Counted from the first letter of the stretch, positions 1 to 11,639 are shown. The stretch is DNA of 64,000 nt from Bretschneidera sinensis (GCA_023935145.1 CM043703.1:25133727-25197726); one strand, 5' to 3'. Program-made: numbers and translations. The notes: generated by a model from the letters alone, not told the origin.

Positions 1-9
1 TTGGGGGTG
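1..9 (+). other. polypurine tract of element A0 (partial)
   Basis: The window opens with the end of the purine-rich tract that precedes every A-type 3' LTR here (full form AAGTTTGGGGGTG). It primes plus-strand DNA synthesis in LTR retrotransposons. It directly abuts TGATAAGTGC, so the LTR that follows is a 3' LTR and the body of its element lies to the left of the window. Confidence 0.8.
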
Positions 10-494
10 TGATAAGTGCTTAAATATTCATATTTAAGCCCTTTAATTTACATTTGTTAAGCCCTTAGTGTATGTATTTTATTTTATTTTACTTCTTTTT
101 TGTGTTTTATGGGTTTTTATAGGTTCTTAGAGAAAAGGAAGCATTTTGGAACTCAAAGAGCAAAAGCTGGAAAAACTGAAGCTGCCTAGTGCGATCAAGC
201 GTAGAAGGCCTACGATCGAGATCACTAGTGCTCCAGCACCCAAGCCAGGATCGAGCACAACTTGCGCTTGCGCTCAAGAAGAAAGCTCGAGTGCACATGT
301 GCTCGAGCGCACTAGTATGAGATCAAGTGCACACGTACGACAGTAAACAGTAAAATGATAGAACCAGTTTTGGAAATAATGGTTCGGGTCTTGTTTTGGA
401 AATTAGGGTTTCGATATATCCTTAGAACCTTATAAATAGCCCTATAAAACACATAAAGAGGAGCTCCCTTTTCACAGAAGAATTGATAACTCTT
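10..494 (+). repeat. A0 3' LTR, first segment (interrupted by A1)
   Basis: The first 485 bases of an A-type LTR start with TGATAAGTGCTTAAATA. The segment carries a cluster of CG-rich palindromes at about 188-338 and a TATA box (TATAAATAG, 431-439). It stops at GATAACTCTT, where another LTR begins with TGATAAG. The rest of this LTR resumes at 33281 after a copy of CTCTT, so the break is an insertion with a 5-bp target duplication (490-494 and 33281-33285). Confidence 0.92.
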
Positions 495-677
495 TGATAA
501 GTGCTTAAATAGTTATATTTAAGCCCCTTAATTTACACTTGTTAGGTTCTTTGTTTATCTATTTTAGTTGATTCTACTTCATTTTCGTATTTTATGTGTT
601 TTTCATAGGGCTTTGACATAAAAATGACATTTTGGAGCTCTAAGGAATAAAAAGTGAAGATATACAAAACCAGTAAG

Positions 678-885
678 GTGCGCTCGAGCAGACTTCCCTT
701 GTGATCGCGCACACAAGCATACGAGTGTACACTTAGAAGGCTCGAGCGCACACATGTGCTCGAGTGCACACTCATACGATCGAGCGCATTCGAACCAGAG
801 GTGACAGAGCGAAAATTGAAAAGAAGTCTCCGGACCTTGAATTGGAAATTGGGGTTTTGGGGCACCCTGAGAGCCCTATATATAG
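678..885 (+). promoter_or_regulatory. LTR promoter: CG-rich palindrome cluster plus TATA box
   Basis: Variants of GCGCTCGAGCGCAC and GCGATCGAGCGCA recur through 678-792, about 90-200 bp upstream of TATATATAG (877-885). The same arrangement is present in every A-type LTR of the window, in B1 and in the C1 LTRs. A TATA box at this place would start the genomic RNA. That the palindromes act as upstream promoter elements is inference. Confidence 0.6.
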
Positions 886-1300
886 TCTTGAAAAACATAG
901 AAAATACACTTTTTGATTGAGCTTGAAGTTGTAAACTGTGGAGAGGAATTGACGACTCGTCTCCTTAGCATTCTTCGGGTTTTATTTTTCTGTTCTAGTT
1001 TAGTTATGGTTATGATGTTTAGTTTACTTAGCATATGTAACTAACTTTCTAATAGGGCTCGATTGAAGCCCTAATTATGCTTTCCTATATATATAATCAT
1101 TGATTGCTTTTGCAAATAGCCATGTTATGATGCTTCAATTGATTAATGCATGTGTTTATTAAAATTCCTCATATGTGTGTGCCTGATCAACGCATGCATG
1201 TGGTATGGATCAGTTAGTTAGATCAATTTGGATGACTAAGTCTTGGGTCTGACAATAGTAACAAAAGAAATCCATGTTGGATTCTTGGATTAATCAACAT

Positions 1301-1493
1301 GGGAAACCGAGAGCGGACCAAGCCCTAGGTCCCATGTGGTTGTCGATTTCCACAGCCCTTATGCTCTCTTAAGGAACAACTCAGTATACACCATGCTGAA
1401 TCCCTTAAGAGAGAAAAGAGTTAGAGTATACACCATGCCTAACTCGTTGCTTAGGGAGATCAATAGCCTAAAAGGTGGACCAAGCCCTTAGGT
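1301..1493 (+). other. stem-loop block in the transcribed LTR leader
   Basis: Consecutive inverted repeats are visible. The best is CTCTCTTAAGG (1364-1374) pairing with CCTTAAGAGAG (1403-1413), 11 bp. The next is GAGTTAG (1418-1424) with CTAACTC (1439-1445). A weaker stem lies at about 1306-1330, and a fourth, CCTAAGG with CCTTAGG in other copies, at about 1467-1493. Loops of the middle two carry GTATACACCATG; the outer two carry GGACCAAGCC. The block lies downstream of the TATA box, so it would be in the 5' leader of genomic RNA. A packaging or translation role is a hypothesis. Confidence 0.5.
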
Positions 1494-1785
1494 TGACAAC
1501 CATTAGTTATTCATGATAGGGCTATAGCATTGGCACTTTACTTAATAGGAAAGTATGATTAGTGGTGGATATCAAAGCCCTATGTTCTTATTATTATTAA
1601 TTCACACTCAACATCTATTTCTATCTTTTTATATTGAGAAACTAATTCTAAATCGAAATTCACCAATCCCTGTGGAGATGATCTTGCACTTGCACACTAT
1701 GCTACTATTGACCTTGTGCACTTGCAAGTAAAACTGTACGATTATTTGCTTATTTATTTAGGTAGATAAACGAACAACAAGTTTT

Positions 1786-1803
1786 TGGGGCCATTGCCGG
1801 GGA
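1786..1803 (+). other. A1 primer-binding site, decayed
   Basis: TGGGGCCATTGCCGGGGA matches the consensus TGGCGCCGTTGCCGGGGA except at two positions. It lies six bases after the LTR end. From memory this complements the 3' end of plant tRNA-Asp. The leader that follows (1804-2082) is AT-rich with a short palindrome pair near 1980-2015 and no gene. Confidence 0.85.
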
Positions 1804-2082
1804 TTGCACTAAATTTCCTTCTAGAATTATTTTCGTTTAGTTTAGTAATTTTATTTATTCTATTATTTCTATCAAATTTTAAGTTTCTGTTTTTATCTTT
1901 ATTTTTGATTAATCCAAAATCTAATCTATTTCCTTTTTATTTTCTGTTTAAGGCACTCCAACAGAACCTTCTGTACCACTTGCGATCGGGTGCACCCCTT
2001 TGTATGATTGAGCGCATTTGAGGCAGAGAGTTACCCGGGAAGCAGTGCCGAACTGCTGCACTAAAGCAATTATTACCAATTC

Positions 2083-3294
2083 ACGCACGGGCTTCGATCC
2101 AGACATCCAACGTTCTTTGCCCTCGATACCGAGCTTGAGTGAACTATCCGACAAAGGCTTAGAGACAACTTTGAAGAGGTAGAAGAAGAGATCAAGGAAG
2201 AAGCACCAATGGTGGAATAGATCGAAAATCAACAACCGCCTAAACGATGATCAATGAAGCAATCCTTAATCCCACGGAACCTCAACCAGCCATCATGCAT
2301 AGCGTATCAACCCGAGGCAGAAAGCAACTACTACATATCTCCGCAAATACTCAGTGCATTAACTCACTTTAGAGGCACACCTAATGAGGATCCACACTTG
2401 CACTTTCGAGAGTTCTTCGATCTCTGCAAGTTCCAGCACATCCGAGGCTTAGACCAAGAAGGAATCAGGTTAATTCTTTTCCCTTTTTCCTTAAAAGATA
2501 ATGCTAAACTGTGGTGCAATTCATTGCCTACAGTTTCTATCCACACTTGGGAGGAGTTGGCCAGCAAATTCCTAAGGAAGTTTTTCCCAGCATAAAAGAC
2601 GAGACAAATGAGGAAGGAGATTTAGTCTTTCCAACAAAAGGATGGAGACCTATTCTTTAAGGCATGGGGACATTTCAACGAGCTGCTACTCAAATGCCCA
2701 CATCACAACCTATATCAAGATGAACTGGTACAAGCTTTCTATGAAGGTTTAAGTGATACTAATAAAAGTATTGTTGATTCAGGTTATGGAGGAGTGCTGA
2801 TGGAGAAAAACAGCGAAGAAGCCATGGAGCTCTTCAAGACCTTAAGTGAACATACCCAGCAGTTCTCCTCTCGAGGTAGACATGTAACCAAGAGCAAAGG
2901 TATGTATGAGGTGAACCTAAATAGAGGATCTTCTACCCAGATAGCTGTTGTGGAGAGGAAACTAGATCTACTAGTTAAAGCTATGGTCACTCTGAATGCA
3001 TCAACTAATCCACTAGCTATACCACTCTAGGTATGTGCGATATGTTCCCAATTTGATCATAATACTGGTACATATCCCTTGTATTCATCTGCAGACTCCG
3101 AGCAAGCAAAATTTGTGGGACCAAACAACTATCCACCGAAGAACAATCCGTATACAAACACCTACAACCATGGATGGTGAAATCACCCAAACTTCTTTTG
3201 GAGCAACAATCAAGGGTAGCAAAGAAACTTACAACCAGCAGCCCACTCTATTCCCGAACCAAAGAAGAGTGACCTCGAGAGTCTTGTTTGGCAA
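2083..3294 (+). pseudogene. gag: gag, first copy in A1 (5' part, dead)
   Basis: Gag capsid and nucleocapsid pseudogene. The reading frame runs from 2083, where other copies have ATG but this one has ACG, to the B1 insertion. The capsid part includes the family motif F-P-F-S-L-K-D-N-A-K-L-W near 2490-2520. In-frame stops include 2140, 2593, about 2623 and 3028 (mostly CAA, CAG, CGA or TGG changed to stops). The zinc knuckle C-x2-C-x4-H-x4-C near 3035-3075 has lost its last cysteine (Y). The frame is interrupted at 3294 by B1 and resumes at 9216. It lies in a normal position after the PBS but cannot make Gag. Confidence 0.85.
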
Positions 3295-4599
3295 CGATGA
3301 GTGCCAAATATTGTATATTTTGGCCACTTAATTTACATTTGTTAGCTTAAAAAGTTGTTACTTTGAGTTGTTTTCGTTGTTTTTTTAGGTTTACAAGCAC
3401 TGGGAAAGGAGTTCACTAAAATTGCCAGAATTGCCTGTACAGATTAGTCATTTTTGTGGATTTTACTGCATTGAGCCATATATACTTGGAAAGATCTGGA
3501 AGTCTATTTTCTGAAGAATTTTATGGCTCATAAAAATGATTTTTCTAGAGAAAGTTATGGCCGTTTTAGTAGACAAGGGTCGAGCTGAAGATATCTAGTG
3601 TAATCGATCGCACCAGACTTGTGATCGATTGCAAGTGTACACTCGCACATCCCATATCGGTTAAAAATGCTTTGTAGTGCACCAGCATACGCTCGATCGC
3701 ACCATGCTGCAATCGAGCACACTCGGGCAGTATCCCACATCGAATTTGCAACCCATTGTACTCCGGGACTCCCCCTATAAAACCACCATCTCACTTCATC
3801 ATTCAGTGTGCAATTCCTGGGCTATTTGGTGTAATCTGGTGGACGTCTGCTAGTATTCTGGTGGATCTCGAAGGCTTTGCTACCACGAGGGGAAGCGTCG
3901 CCCAACAGTGAGTGGAATTTCTCCCATGTATAGTAATTTATTTCTTTTTATTTAGTTTTAAAGTTTAATGTTTAGCACTTGTTTTGTGAACTCTAGTTTC
4001 ATAATTATGAGAGGCTAAAATCTTCAGCTAAGGTTGAAAATGAAGCATTTCCTTTGTTTAGCATTATATTTTCAGATTTTCGCATAACAATTATGATGTT
4101 TTTAGAATAAATGTTCTGTTCAATTATTTGAGTAGATCTTATGATTGATTGCTTTTAGTTGTTAAATTGGATATTCCTTGTGTTTCATCTGATGGATACA
4201 TCAATTGTTTTCAATTAAATTGGATTTCCTTTGTGATTTGTTAAAAGCAGATACATTGGATGCTTTTGGTTTAATTGGGATATTCGTTGTGTTTTGTTTA
4301 AAGTTGGATTCATGGAATTTTTTGATTACTTTTATATAGAACATGAAAATATATGCTTTACTTTGGTGGGGTGGATTCAGAAACCTTAGTCTATTTATCA
4401 TTTGCTTTAAAAACAATTTGGTTTAAGTTTATATTTCTTTGCACAATATAATACAAAATTTGGAACTAGGTTAAAATAGGGTTAGTTTAGATAAAAATAT
4501 ATTTTCACAATGCAATTCCCTGTGGCTTCGACCTCGCACTTGGACAATACTATATTGCAAACGACTTGTGCGCTTGCGAGTAATTTAAAACTCACAACA
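3295..4599 (+). repeat. B1 5' LTR
   Basis: A 1305-bp LTR ending CTCACAACA. Promoter landmarks are a palindrome cluster at about 3596-3725 and TATAAAA at 3776-3782. The U5 end has TCCCTGTGGCTTCGACCTCG near 4519. It lacks about 29 bases present in the 3' copy near 8047-8075. Confidence 0.92.
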
Positions 4600-4605
4600 A
4601 GTTTT

Positions 4606-4623
4606 TGGCACCATTGCCGGGGA
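4606..4623 (+). other. B1 primer-binding site
   Basis: TGGCACCATTGCCGGGGA, two changes from the tRNA-Asp-type consensus, placed six bases after the 5' LTR. An AT-rich leader of 155 bases follows before the ORF. Confidence 0.85.
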
Positions 4624-4778
4624 GTTATTTGGTTTGTGAAATTTTTGTCTGAATTAATTTTATTTTTCTACTAGTTAGTTAGCATTTTTTTATTTGATTT
4701 TTCTTACTGCAATTTTATTTTAGTTTATTTGTTTCTATTGGCAATTGCCCAAAAAAAAAGTTAAAAAAATTAAAAAAA

Positions 4779-6503
4779 ATGTGGATGAATCCAGGACCGG
4801 TTTCACAGTCTTTAGAGGACGCCTTCAAGGATTTCATGAAGATGACCAGCCAGTCCATCAATACAACCAATACATTCAATGATGATAGCTGTTCCATCCG
4901 TGCTAGTCCTATGCATTTAGCACAGAATTGTCCATTTACGCTGGCTTTTGTCGAGTATTCTATGGAACAAATAATCGCTTTCAATGACTATTGGTGGCAA
5001 TCAAATGGATCTTACTCCGAGACCTACAATCCAGGGTGGCGGAACCACCCTGATTTTTCATGGACACAAAACCAATTGATGCATCAGAGAGGAGCCCCTT
5101 ATCATGCTCACAATCAATAGCCTTCCGAATTTCCTCCACCAGTTCCAAGTTATGGTCACTCAGCCTATCCAGCACCATCACCAGCTTACCAAGCTCCCAT
5201 TCAAGTGCCAGTGTCGGTTTCACAGTTATTGGAGGATGCCCTCAATGATTTCAGGAAGATGATCGGCCAATCCATAAGCGAAGTAAGGAGTGCGCCAATA
5301 GTAAACACCCAAGTGATTGATAGGATAGAGAGTCGAATGGATCAAATCGTAAGTCATGTGGGTGAAGGAGAGAAGGGAAAGGTCCCCAGTCAACATTTGT
5401 CCAACCCGAAGGAACAGTTTGTGGTGGAAAATTCATCAACTCCTATGCACAGGCAGGAACAAGTGCAATTGATTGTCCCATTGAGGTCTGGGAGACAAGT
5501 GGAAAATCAAGTGGAAGAAAACCCAGCTATGCAACAAGGGCAAGAAAGTGGCAACAAGGAAAAGAGAGATGCTGAGCCATCTACAGTCACACCTATTATT
5601 AAGGATTTTCCTAGGTCGTTTGTACCAAAAGCGCCTTACCCTGGGAGATTACAAGCGCCCAAGAAAGGAGGGGAGTCTGAGGATATTGTGGAGGCATTCT
5701 TTGCTCAGTTTGGAGAAGATTTGGATTTGGATAAGCTACTTGAGCAAGCAAATGCTATGTTGGAGCTTGCTCCTCGGGAGAGCAGTAAGACGGAGGAGAC
5801 TGTGGGTGAATCAAGCATTGAAGACCCCCTGGAGGCATGCTTTGCTCAGTTTGGAGAGGATTTGGATTTGGATAAGTTGCTTGAGCAAGCAAATGCTACT
5901 TTGGAGTCTGCTCCTCAGAAGAGTAGTGAGACGGATGAGACCACAGCACCTGAACCACCCAAGAAGGAACTTAAGCCTTTACCAAACAATCTTAAGTATA
6001 AGTTCCTAGGTCCAGCAGTTCCTTTGCGTGTGATTATAGCTTCAGATTTGGCTAAGGCTCAAGAGGATAAATTAGTGGACATTTTAAAAGAGCACAAGGA
6101 AGCTATCTGCTGGACTATTGAGGATGTCAAGAGAATCAGTCCCTTGATGGTGATGCCCAAGTTATTTGTGGAAGAGAATGTCAAGCCATCGAGGGAGCCA
6201 CAAAGAAGGCTCAACACAGCTATGCAAGAGGTTGTGAGGATTGAAGTGATAAAGCTACTTGATGCAGTGATCAATTATCCAATCTCTGTTAGCAAGTGGG
6301 TGAGCTCGATTCATGTCGTGTCCAAGCGGGCTGGAGTGATGGTAGTGAAGAATAAGGACGACGAGTTGGTGCCAATTCGTGTTCAGTCAGGATGGAAAGT
6401 ATGTATAGACTACCGTAAGTTGAATGCTGCCACAAAGAAGGATCATTTTCTACTCCCATTTATTGATCAGATGGTGGAGCGCTTAGTTGGGCATGATTAC
6501 TAA
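4779..6503 (+). pseudogene. B1 ORF: gag C-terminus fused to truncated RT
   Basis: One frame of 575 codons is broken only by a TAG at 5118-5120 (CAG to TAG likely). It starts at ATG 4779. Residues 1-115 hold two family features: a repeated segment of the form SQ-LEDA-DF-KM-QSI and the motif YNPGWRNHPDFSW that in A and C Gag follows the zinc knuckle. The capsid, zinc knuckle and protease active site are absent. A spacer with a 47-residue duplication follows, then the linker KELKPLPNNLKY and RT fingers (WTIEDVKRISP, WVSSIHVVSK, VCIDYRKLNAATKKD) up to FIDQMVERLVGHDY, where TAA ends it before RT motif A. It cannot have polymerase activity. It could be a mobilised deletion product. The near-open frame may mean recent decay or past selection. 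Confidence 0.8.
5679..5960 (+). repeat. in-frame 141-bp tandem duplication in the B1 ORF
   Basis: Two adjacent copies (5679-5819 and 5820-5960) of a 47-codon unit. Each contains FAQFGEDLDLDKLLEQANA followed by a serine- and glutamate-rich tail. The unit is acidic and probably helical. The duplication preserves the frame. Confidence 0.85.
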
Positions 6504-7884
6504 TGCTGGGTCTGGCTGAAGACGTTAAACTTAGCGCTCATGGGAGGCACCCCACAGCATATCCTTTCTGTATATTTATTTATTTATTTTCATATTTATG
6601 ATTAATGTTTGTTTATAGTATTTTTTGTTTTTTCAGTCTTTATTTTTCAGGGACAATGCGTACTTCAGTTCAAGTTTGGGGGTATGCTATAAGCCATACC
6701 AGTCCAAATAGTTCTCCATATCCTAGGTCAGCTCTTTCCATATTATTCACACATTGGGGTCAATGTGCAATTTAAGTTTGGGGGTATGGGAGACACATTT
6801 CATACACTTTGTCCTAATTTGTTGTTGTTTTTTAGTGAAGATAAATGCATGTTCATGTTCGTCTGAAAATTTTAGTTGACTTGAAAAATTGTGATGTGGT
6901 TTCATTGGTGAGCTTAAAAATTTTGAACACATGATCTGATGATAGAGTTTTAAACCTTAGTTACTTACTTTAGGCATTCGAGAATTCACATGTTTGATCT
7001 AATCTAACATGAGCACATATTTGTGTGAGGTATGACATGTAATTTTAATGTGTATGTTTCCTTATCTTAACTGAAACTGGATGACTTGTTGGATAAACAC
7101 TTGGGCATAGAAAAGCGAGAAAAAAAAATTAAAAAAAAGAAAAAAAAATAACGATCATCATCAATAAACTTTCCACTGAGTAACTGGACCTCTTGCCTCA
7201 GTAAGCAGTGAGTGTTCACGTCAAAAGGTGGGAATTTTATTCATAATGATTATTGCGAAACTTTCCGTTGAGTAACTAGACCTTTTGCATCAGTAAGCAG
7301 TGAGTGTTCACGTCAAAAGGTGGAAATTTTGTTTGGTAGCAATAAGATCAGTTCAGTTTTGTAGCCTTTATGACTCGAGTTAGTAAGTCCTTGGGGGTGT
7401 CTTTACACCTAATGCCCTAAAAACATCTGGTTTGGGAGTCATTGACTCAACACTCGTTACATGGGTCAATTAGAAAGCTTAAGGGAACTAACATAGCAGA
7501 GCTTTATTAAAAAAAAAGAAAAAAAAGAAAACTATGGCATCATTCTTCATTTTGATGAGAAATTCTGTGAATCTTGAGACATGGAGACATTGTACATTGA
7601 AGTTATTTGGAAACTTCATCTGTATATGCTAATACACTTTACACTGATTCAAGCTTGTGATGTCTTAGCCTGCCTCTTGTAAGTAATTAGGTTTTAAAAT
7701 TGCTATTCATTGCGAAGATGAGTTATATTTTTAAGCTTGCTCATGAATAAATATCATGGTTTTGAGTGTTTCTTAAATTTTTGGATACCATGAGTGATGA
7801 ACTTATCTTTGTGTTTTTTGTTTGTCATTTAGTTTTTTATTTTGTTTTGCTAAGGGACTAACAAAATGTAAGTTTGGGGGTATT
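6504..7884 (+). other. B1 3' untranslated region with conserved motif, hairpins and PPT
   Basis: No gene. Starting seven bases after the ORF stop is the 45-nt motif GTCTGGCTGAAGACG...GGGAGGCACCCCA (6510-6556). PPT-like tracts follow at about 6672 and 6774, the second after hairpin CACATTG-GGGT-CAATGTG (6750-6767). Two copies of a 91-bp repeat containing GAGTAACT...CAGTAAGCAGTGAGTG start near 7167 and 7258. A hairpin TTTTG..CAAAA (7845-7866) precedes the true PPT TAAGTTTGGGGGTATT (7869-7884). Confidence 0.75.
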
Positions 7885-9210
7885 TGATGACTACCAAATA
7901 TTGCATATTTTGGCCACTTAATTTACATTTATTAGCTTAAGAAGTTGTTACTTTGATTTGTTTTCGTTGTTTTTCAGGTTTACAAGCACTAGGAAAGGAG
8001 TTCACTAAAATTGCCAGAATTGCCTGTACATATTAGTCATTTTTGTGGATTTTACTGTATTGATTCAGGAAGAACCATGAGATGAACCATATATGCTTGG
8101 AAAGATCCGTAAGTCTATTTTCTGAGGAATTTTACGGCTCGTAAAAATGATTTTTCTAGAGAAAGTTATGGCCGTTTTAGTAAACAAGGGTCGAGTTGAA
8201 GATGTCTAGTGCGATTGATCGCACCAGACTTGCGATGGATCGCAAGTGCGTACTCGCACATCCCACATCGATTGAAAATGTTTTGCAGTGCACCAGCATG
8301 CGATCGATCGCACCATGCTATGATCGAGTGCACTCGAGCAGTATGCCATATCGAATTTGTAACCCATTGTGCTCCGGGACTACCCCTATAAAAGCACCAT
8401 CTCACTTCATCATTCAGTGTGCAATTCCTGGGCCATTTGGTGTAATCCGGTGGACATCTGCTAGCATTCTGGTGGATCCCGAAGGCTTTGCTACCACGAG
8501 GGGAAACGCCGCCCAACAATGAGTGAAATTTCTCCCATGTATAGTAATTTATTTCTTTTTATTTAGTTTTAAAGTTTAATGTTTAGCACTTGTATTGTGA
8601 ACTCTATTTTCATTATTATGAGAGGCTAAAATCTTCAGCTAAGGTTGAAGATGAAGCCTTTCCTTTGTTTAGCATTGTATTTTTAGATTTGCGCATAACG
8701 ATTATGATGTTTTTAGTATAAATGTTCTGTTCAATTATTTGAGTAGATCTTATGATTGATTGCTTTTAGTTGTTAAATTGGATATTCCTTGTGTTTCATT
8801 TGATGGATACATCGAATTGTTTTCGATTAAATTGGATTTCCTTTGTGATTTGTTAAAAGCAGATACATTGAATGCTTTTGGTTTAATTGGGATATTCGTT
8901 GTTTTTTGTTTAAAGTTGGATTCATGGAATTTTTTGATTACTTTATACAGAACATGAAAATATATGCTTTACTTTGGTGGAGTGGATTCAGAAACTTTAG
9001 TCTATTTATCATTTGCTTTAAAAATAATTTGGTTTAAGTTTATATTTCTTTGAACAATATAATATAAAATTAGGAACAAGGTTAAAATAGGGTTAGTTTA
9101 GATAAAATTATATTTTCACAATGCTATTCCCTGTGGATTTGACCTCGCACTTGCATAACACTATATTGCAAACGACTTGTGTGCTTGCGAGTAATTTAAA
9201 ACTCAAAATA
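7885..9210 (+). repeat. B1 3' LTR
   Basis: A 1326-bp LTR from TGATGACTACC to AAAATA, pairing with 3295-4599. The palindrome cluster is at about 8210-8335, with CTATAAAA near 8387. The apparent coding stretches here (around 8196-8522) only translate the palindromes and are not genes. Confidence 0.92.
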
Positions 9211-9215
9211 GGCAA

Positions 9216-10413
9216 CTGGCAACTCAGCACCAGCAGTTGGTATCTCAACACCAACAGCTGATGACCTCACATGAATAGCTCATGGAAGAAATAAGACAAT
9301 TTTGGACTGAGATGAGACAAACCACAAAACATGATCAAGCCATTCAAGGACTAGAGGTATAAATGGGACAATTGGCCAAGGAATTGAGTAGTAGAAAGCA
9401 AGGAGAGCTTCCAGCCCAACCAATACCTAATCCAAGAGGACACCAACAACTAAATACTGTGACAATCCTAAGAAGTATAAAGATCATAGGTGTCGATAAG
9501 CCTGCATAAGCATCTCCAGACAAACCATCAGCATCAAAGGTAAGTGAGACGGAGAAAGTGAATGCACCACCCTTCCCGCAAAGCTTATTTAAACGAAAGA
9601 AAGAAAATAAACTGCTTGACATCTTTGAAACCTTGCAGAAAGTCGAAATAAACATTCCCTTATTAGATGCAATACAATAAATACCTGTTTATGCTAAGTT
9701 TTTAAAATATTGTTGCACTCATAAGAGGAAGTTGACAGTAACCTTGACTGAAGAAGTAAGTGTTGTGCTACTAAGAAAACTACCACCAAAACTAAAAGAT
9801 CCGGGTAGTTTCATTATTCTTTGTAGGCTAGGTGACCAGCTATTTGAGCATGCACTATTGGATCTAGGAGCGAGTGTCAATCTGCTGCCATACAGTGTAT
9901 TCGAGACACTAGGCTTGGGGGAGCTTTAACCAACCTCCATCACTTTGTAACTAGCTGACAGAAGCATCAAACGATCGAGAGGTATTCTTGAGGATGTTTT
10001 GGTAATAGTAAGTAAATTTGTTTTACCTGCTGATTTTATCGTATTAGATATGGAAGAATGTACTATGCCATTACCTCTACCCATCATCTTAGGAAGACTC
10101 TTTATGATAACTACTAACACAAATATTAGTGTAAAAAAGGCATTATCACTATGAAGGTAAATGATGAGGAAATAGAATTCAAAATATTTAACACATTAAA
10201 ATCAACCAACGATGATAATGAATGTCCTAATGAAAGCTTGATGCAAGGTGTTATGGAGAAAGTTTTTCAGGTCCTTCATAGTGATCCATTAGAGACCACC
10301 CTCAACCATGGTGTCCTAAGGTTAGATATTGAGCCAAAGGATGAAAACGTGATTAAAGACATCAATAAAGGCATGCACCCCTTGAAGAACACACCAAAGT
10401 TTCCAAGAAAGTA
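9216..10413 (+). pseudogene. pro: gag C-terminus and protease, first copy in A1 (dead)
   Basis: Continuation of the interrupted gag after B1. A glutamine-rich stretch near 9216-9280 precedes a coiled-coil-like segment (QAIQGLEV-MGQLAKELSS). The retropepsin region carries the active-site motif LLDLGASVNLLP near 9856-9893, followed by [13 protein letters not shown] and LPIILGR. Several in-frame stops occur (for example in HE*LME and GEL*PTS). The frame ends at 10411 in the tether between protease and RT, where an LTR fragment replaces the rest of pol. Confidence 0.82.
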
Positions 10414-11633
10414 GACTATTTATTTATACAGTTTAGTAGTTTCTACTTCATTTTTGTGTTTTATGTGTTTTTCATAGGACTTGGACAAAAAGATGATAAA
10501 TTATAGCTTTTAGGAGTAAAAGTCAAGATCTACCATCCAGCAAGGTGCGCTCGAGTGCACCCCATTGAGATCGAGCACACAAGAGCACGAGCGCACACCT
10601 GCGCTCGAGTGCATCCCGTATACACTCGAGCACATCACTCTAGAGGCGGCAGAGTTAGATATAGAAAGAAGTCTCCAGGCTCCAAATAGGAAATTAGGGT
10701 TTCGGGACACCATAAAGACCCTATAAATAGTCCTGTAAAACACATAAACCATACCCTTTGTTTTAGATTCGAAGTAGTAAGCTTAGGAGAGGAATTGACG
10801 ACTCGTCTCACGAGTCTTCTTCGGTTTTACTTTTCTGTTTTTATTACATCATGTTTAGAATGTTTAGTTTACTTAGTATGTGTAACTAAACTCCTATAGG
10901 GCTTGATTGAAGCCCTAGTTATGCTTTTCCACATGTTCATTCATTGATTATCTTTGCTATAGTCTTGTTAGAATATTTAACTTGATTAATACCCATTTGT
11001 ATTTACATTCCTCATATTTATGTGCCTGATCAACGTATACATGTGGTATAGATAAGTTAGTCGAATCAATTTGGATGACCGAGTCCTGGGTTCGACATTA
11101 GTAACAAGGGATATCCACACTAGATTTCCGGGTTAATCAATATGGGAAACTAGGAGCAGACCAAGCCCTAGGTCCCGTGTGGTTACCGATCTCCACAACC
11201 CTCATGATCTCTTAAGGAACAACTCAGTATACACCCATGCTAAATCCCTTAAGAGAGAAAAGAGTTAGAGTATACATCATACCTAACTCGTTGCATAAGG
11301 AAATCAACAGCCTAAGGTGTGGACCAAGCCCTTAGGTTGGCAACCATTAGATATTCATGATAAGGCTAGAGCATTGAAGCTTTACTTAATGAGAAAGTAT
11401 AATTAGGGTGGATATCGTAGTCCTATGTTCTCATTATTGTTATTCTCTCACAATCAAACTGCTATTTCTTTTTTTTTTTTTAACTTGAAGAAACTAATTC
11501 TAAAACGAAATTCACCAATCCCTGTGGAAATGATCTCGCACTTGCACACTATGCTACCATAGACCTTGTGCACTTGCAAGTAAAACTCGGACAGTTATTT
11601 GCATATTTATTTAGGTAGATAATCGCTCATACA
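10414..11633 (+). repeat. A-type LTR inside A1, missing its first ~60 bp
   Basis: The sequence matches A-type LTRs from about 60 bp inside the LTR to its end (CGCTCATACA). It has the palindrome cluster (10544-10640), TATAAATAG (10722-10730) and the stem-loop block. There is no TSD and no TGATAAG start, and its left border joins pro coding sequence, so it is not a separate insertion with intact ends. It is best read as the middle LTR of a tandem A1 dimer after deletion. Confidence 0.8.
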
Positions 11634-11639
11634 AGTTTT

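Larger units (their letters stand above)
495..1779 (+). repeat. A1 5' LTR
   Basis: A 1285-bp LTR from TGATAAGTGC to CGAACAACA. It pairs with 31966-33280. Visible landmarks: palindrome cluster 678-792, TATA-like TATATATAG at 877-885, four consecutive stem-loops at about 1303-1493, and the U5 motif TCCCTGTGGAGATGATC near 1668. It is followed by the PBS seven bases downstream. Confidence 0.93.
3295..9210 (+). mobile_element. B1: LTR retrotransposon derivative inserted in A1 gag
   Basis: A 5.9-kb element with LTRs 3295-4599 and 7885-9210, PBS and PPT. The TSD GGCAA is present at 3290-3294 and 9211-9215, and joining the flanks restores gag reading. B1 has one fused ORF instead of gag-pol. Its 3' untranslated organisation (conserved 45-nt motif, hairpins, 91-bp repeats, PPT) matches family A although the LTRs differ, so B and A are cousins. 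The first base of the 5' LTR is mutated from T to C. Confidence 0.93.

Noticed and set aside
678..792. CRISPR array or satellite DNA from the repeated palindromes
   Set aside because: Spacing and unit are irregular and they are part of LTRs; no constant repeat-spacer pattern.
8196..8522. Open frame across the B1 3' LTR, and similar frames at 18605-18997, 25034-25401, 37698-37996 and 45058-45356
   Set aside because: They lie in LTR promoter regions and translate the CG-rich palindromes. They do not keep frame between LTR copies.
10414..11633. Separate solo LTR insertion
   Set aside because: No LTR start, no TSD, and it has a PBS and gag directly downstream, so it belongs to the A1 body.
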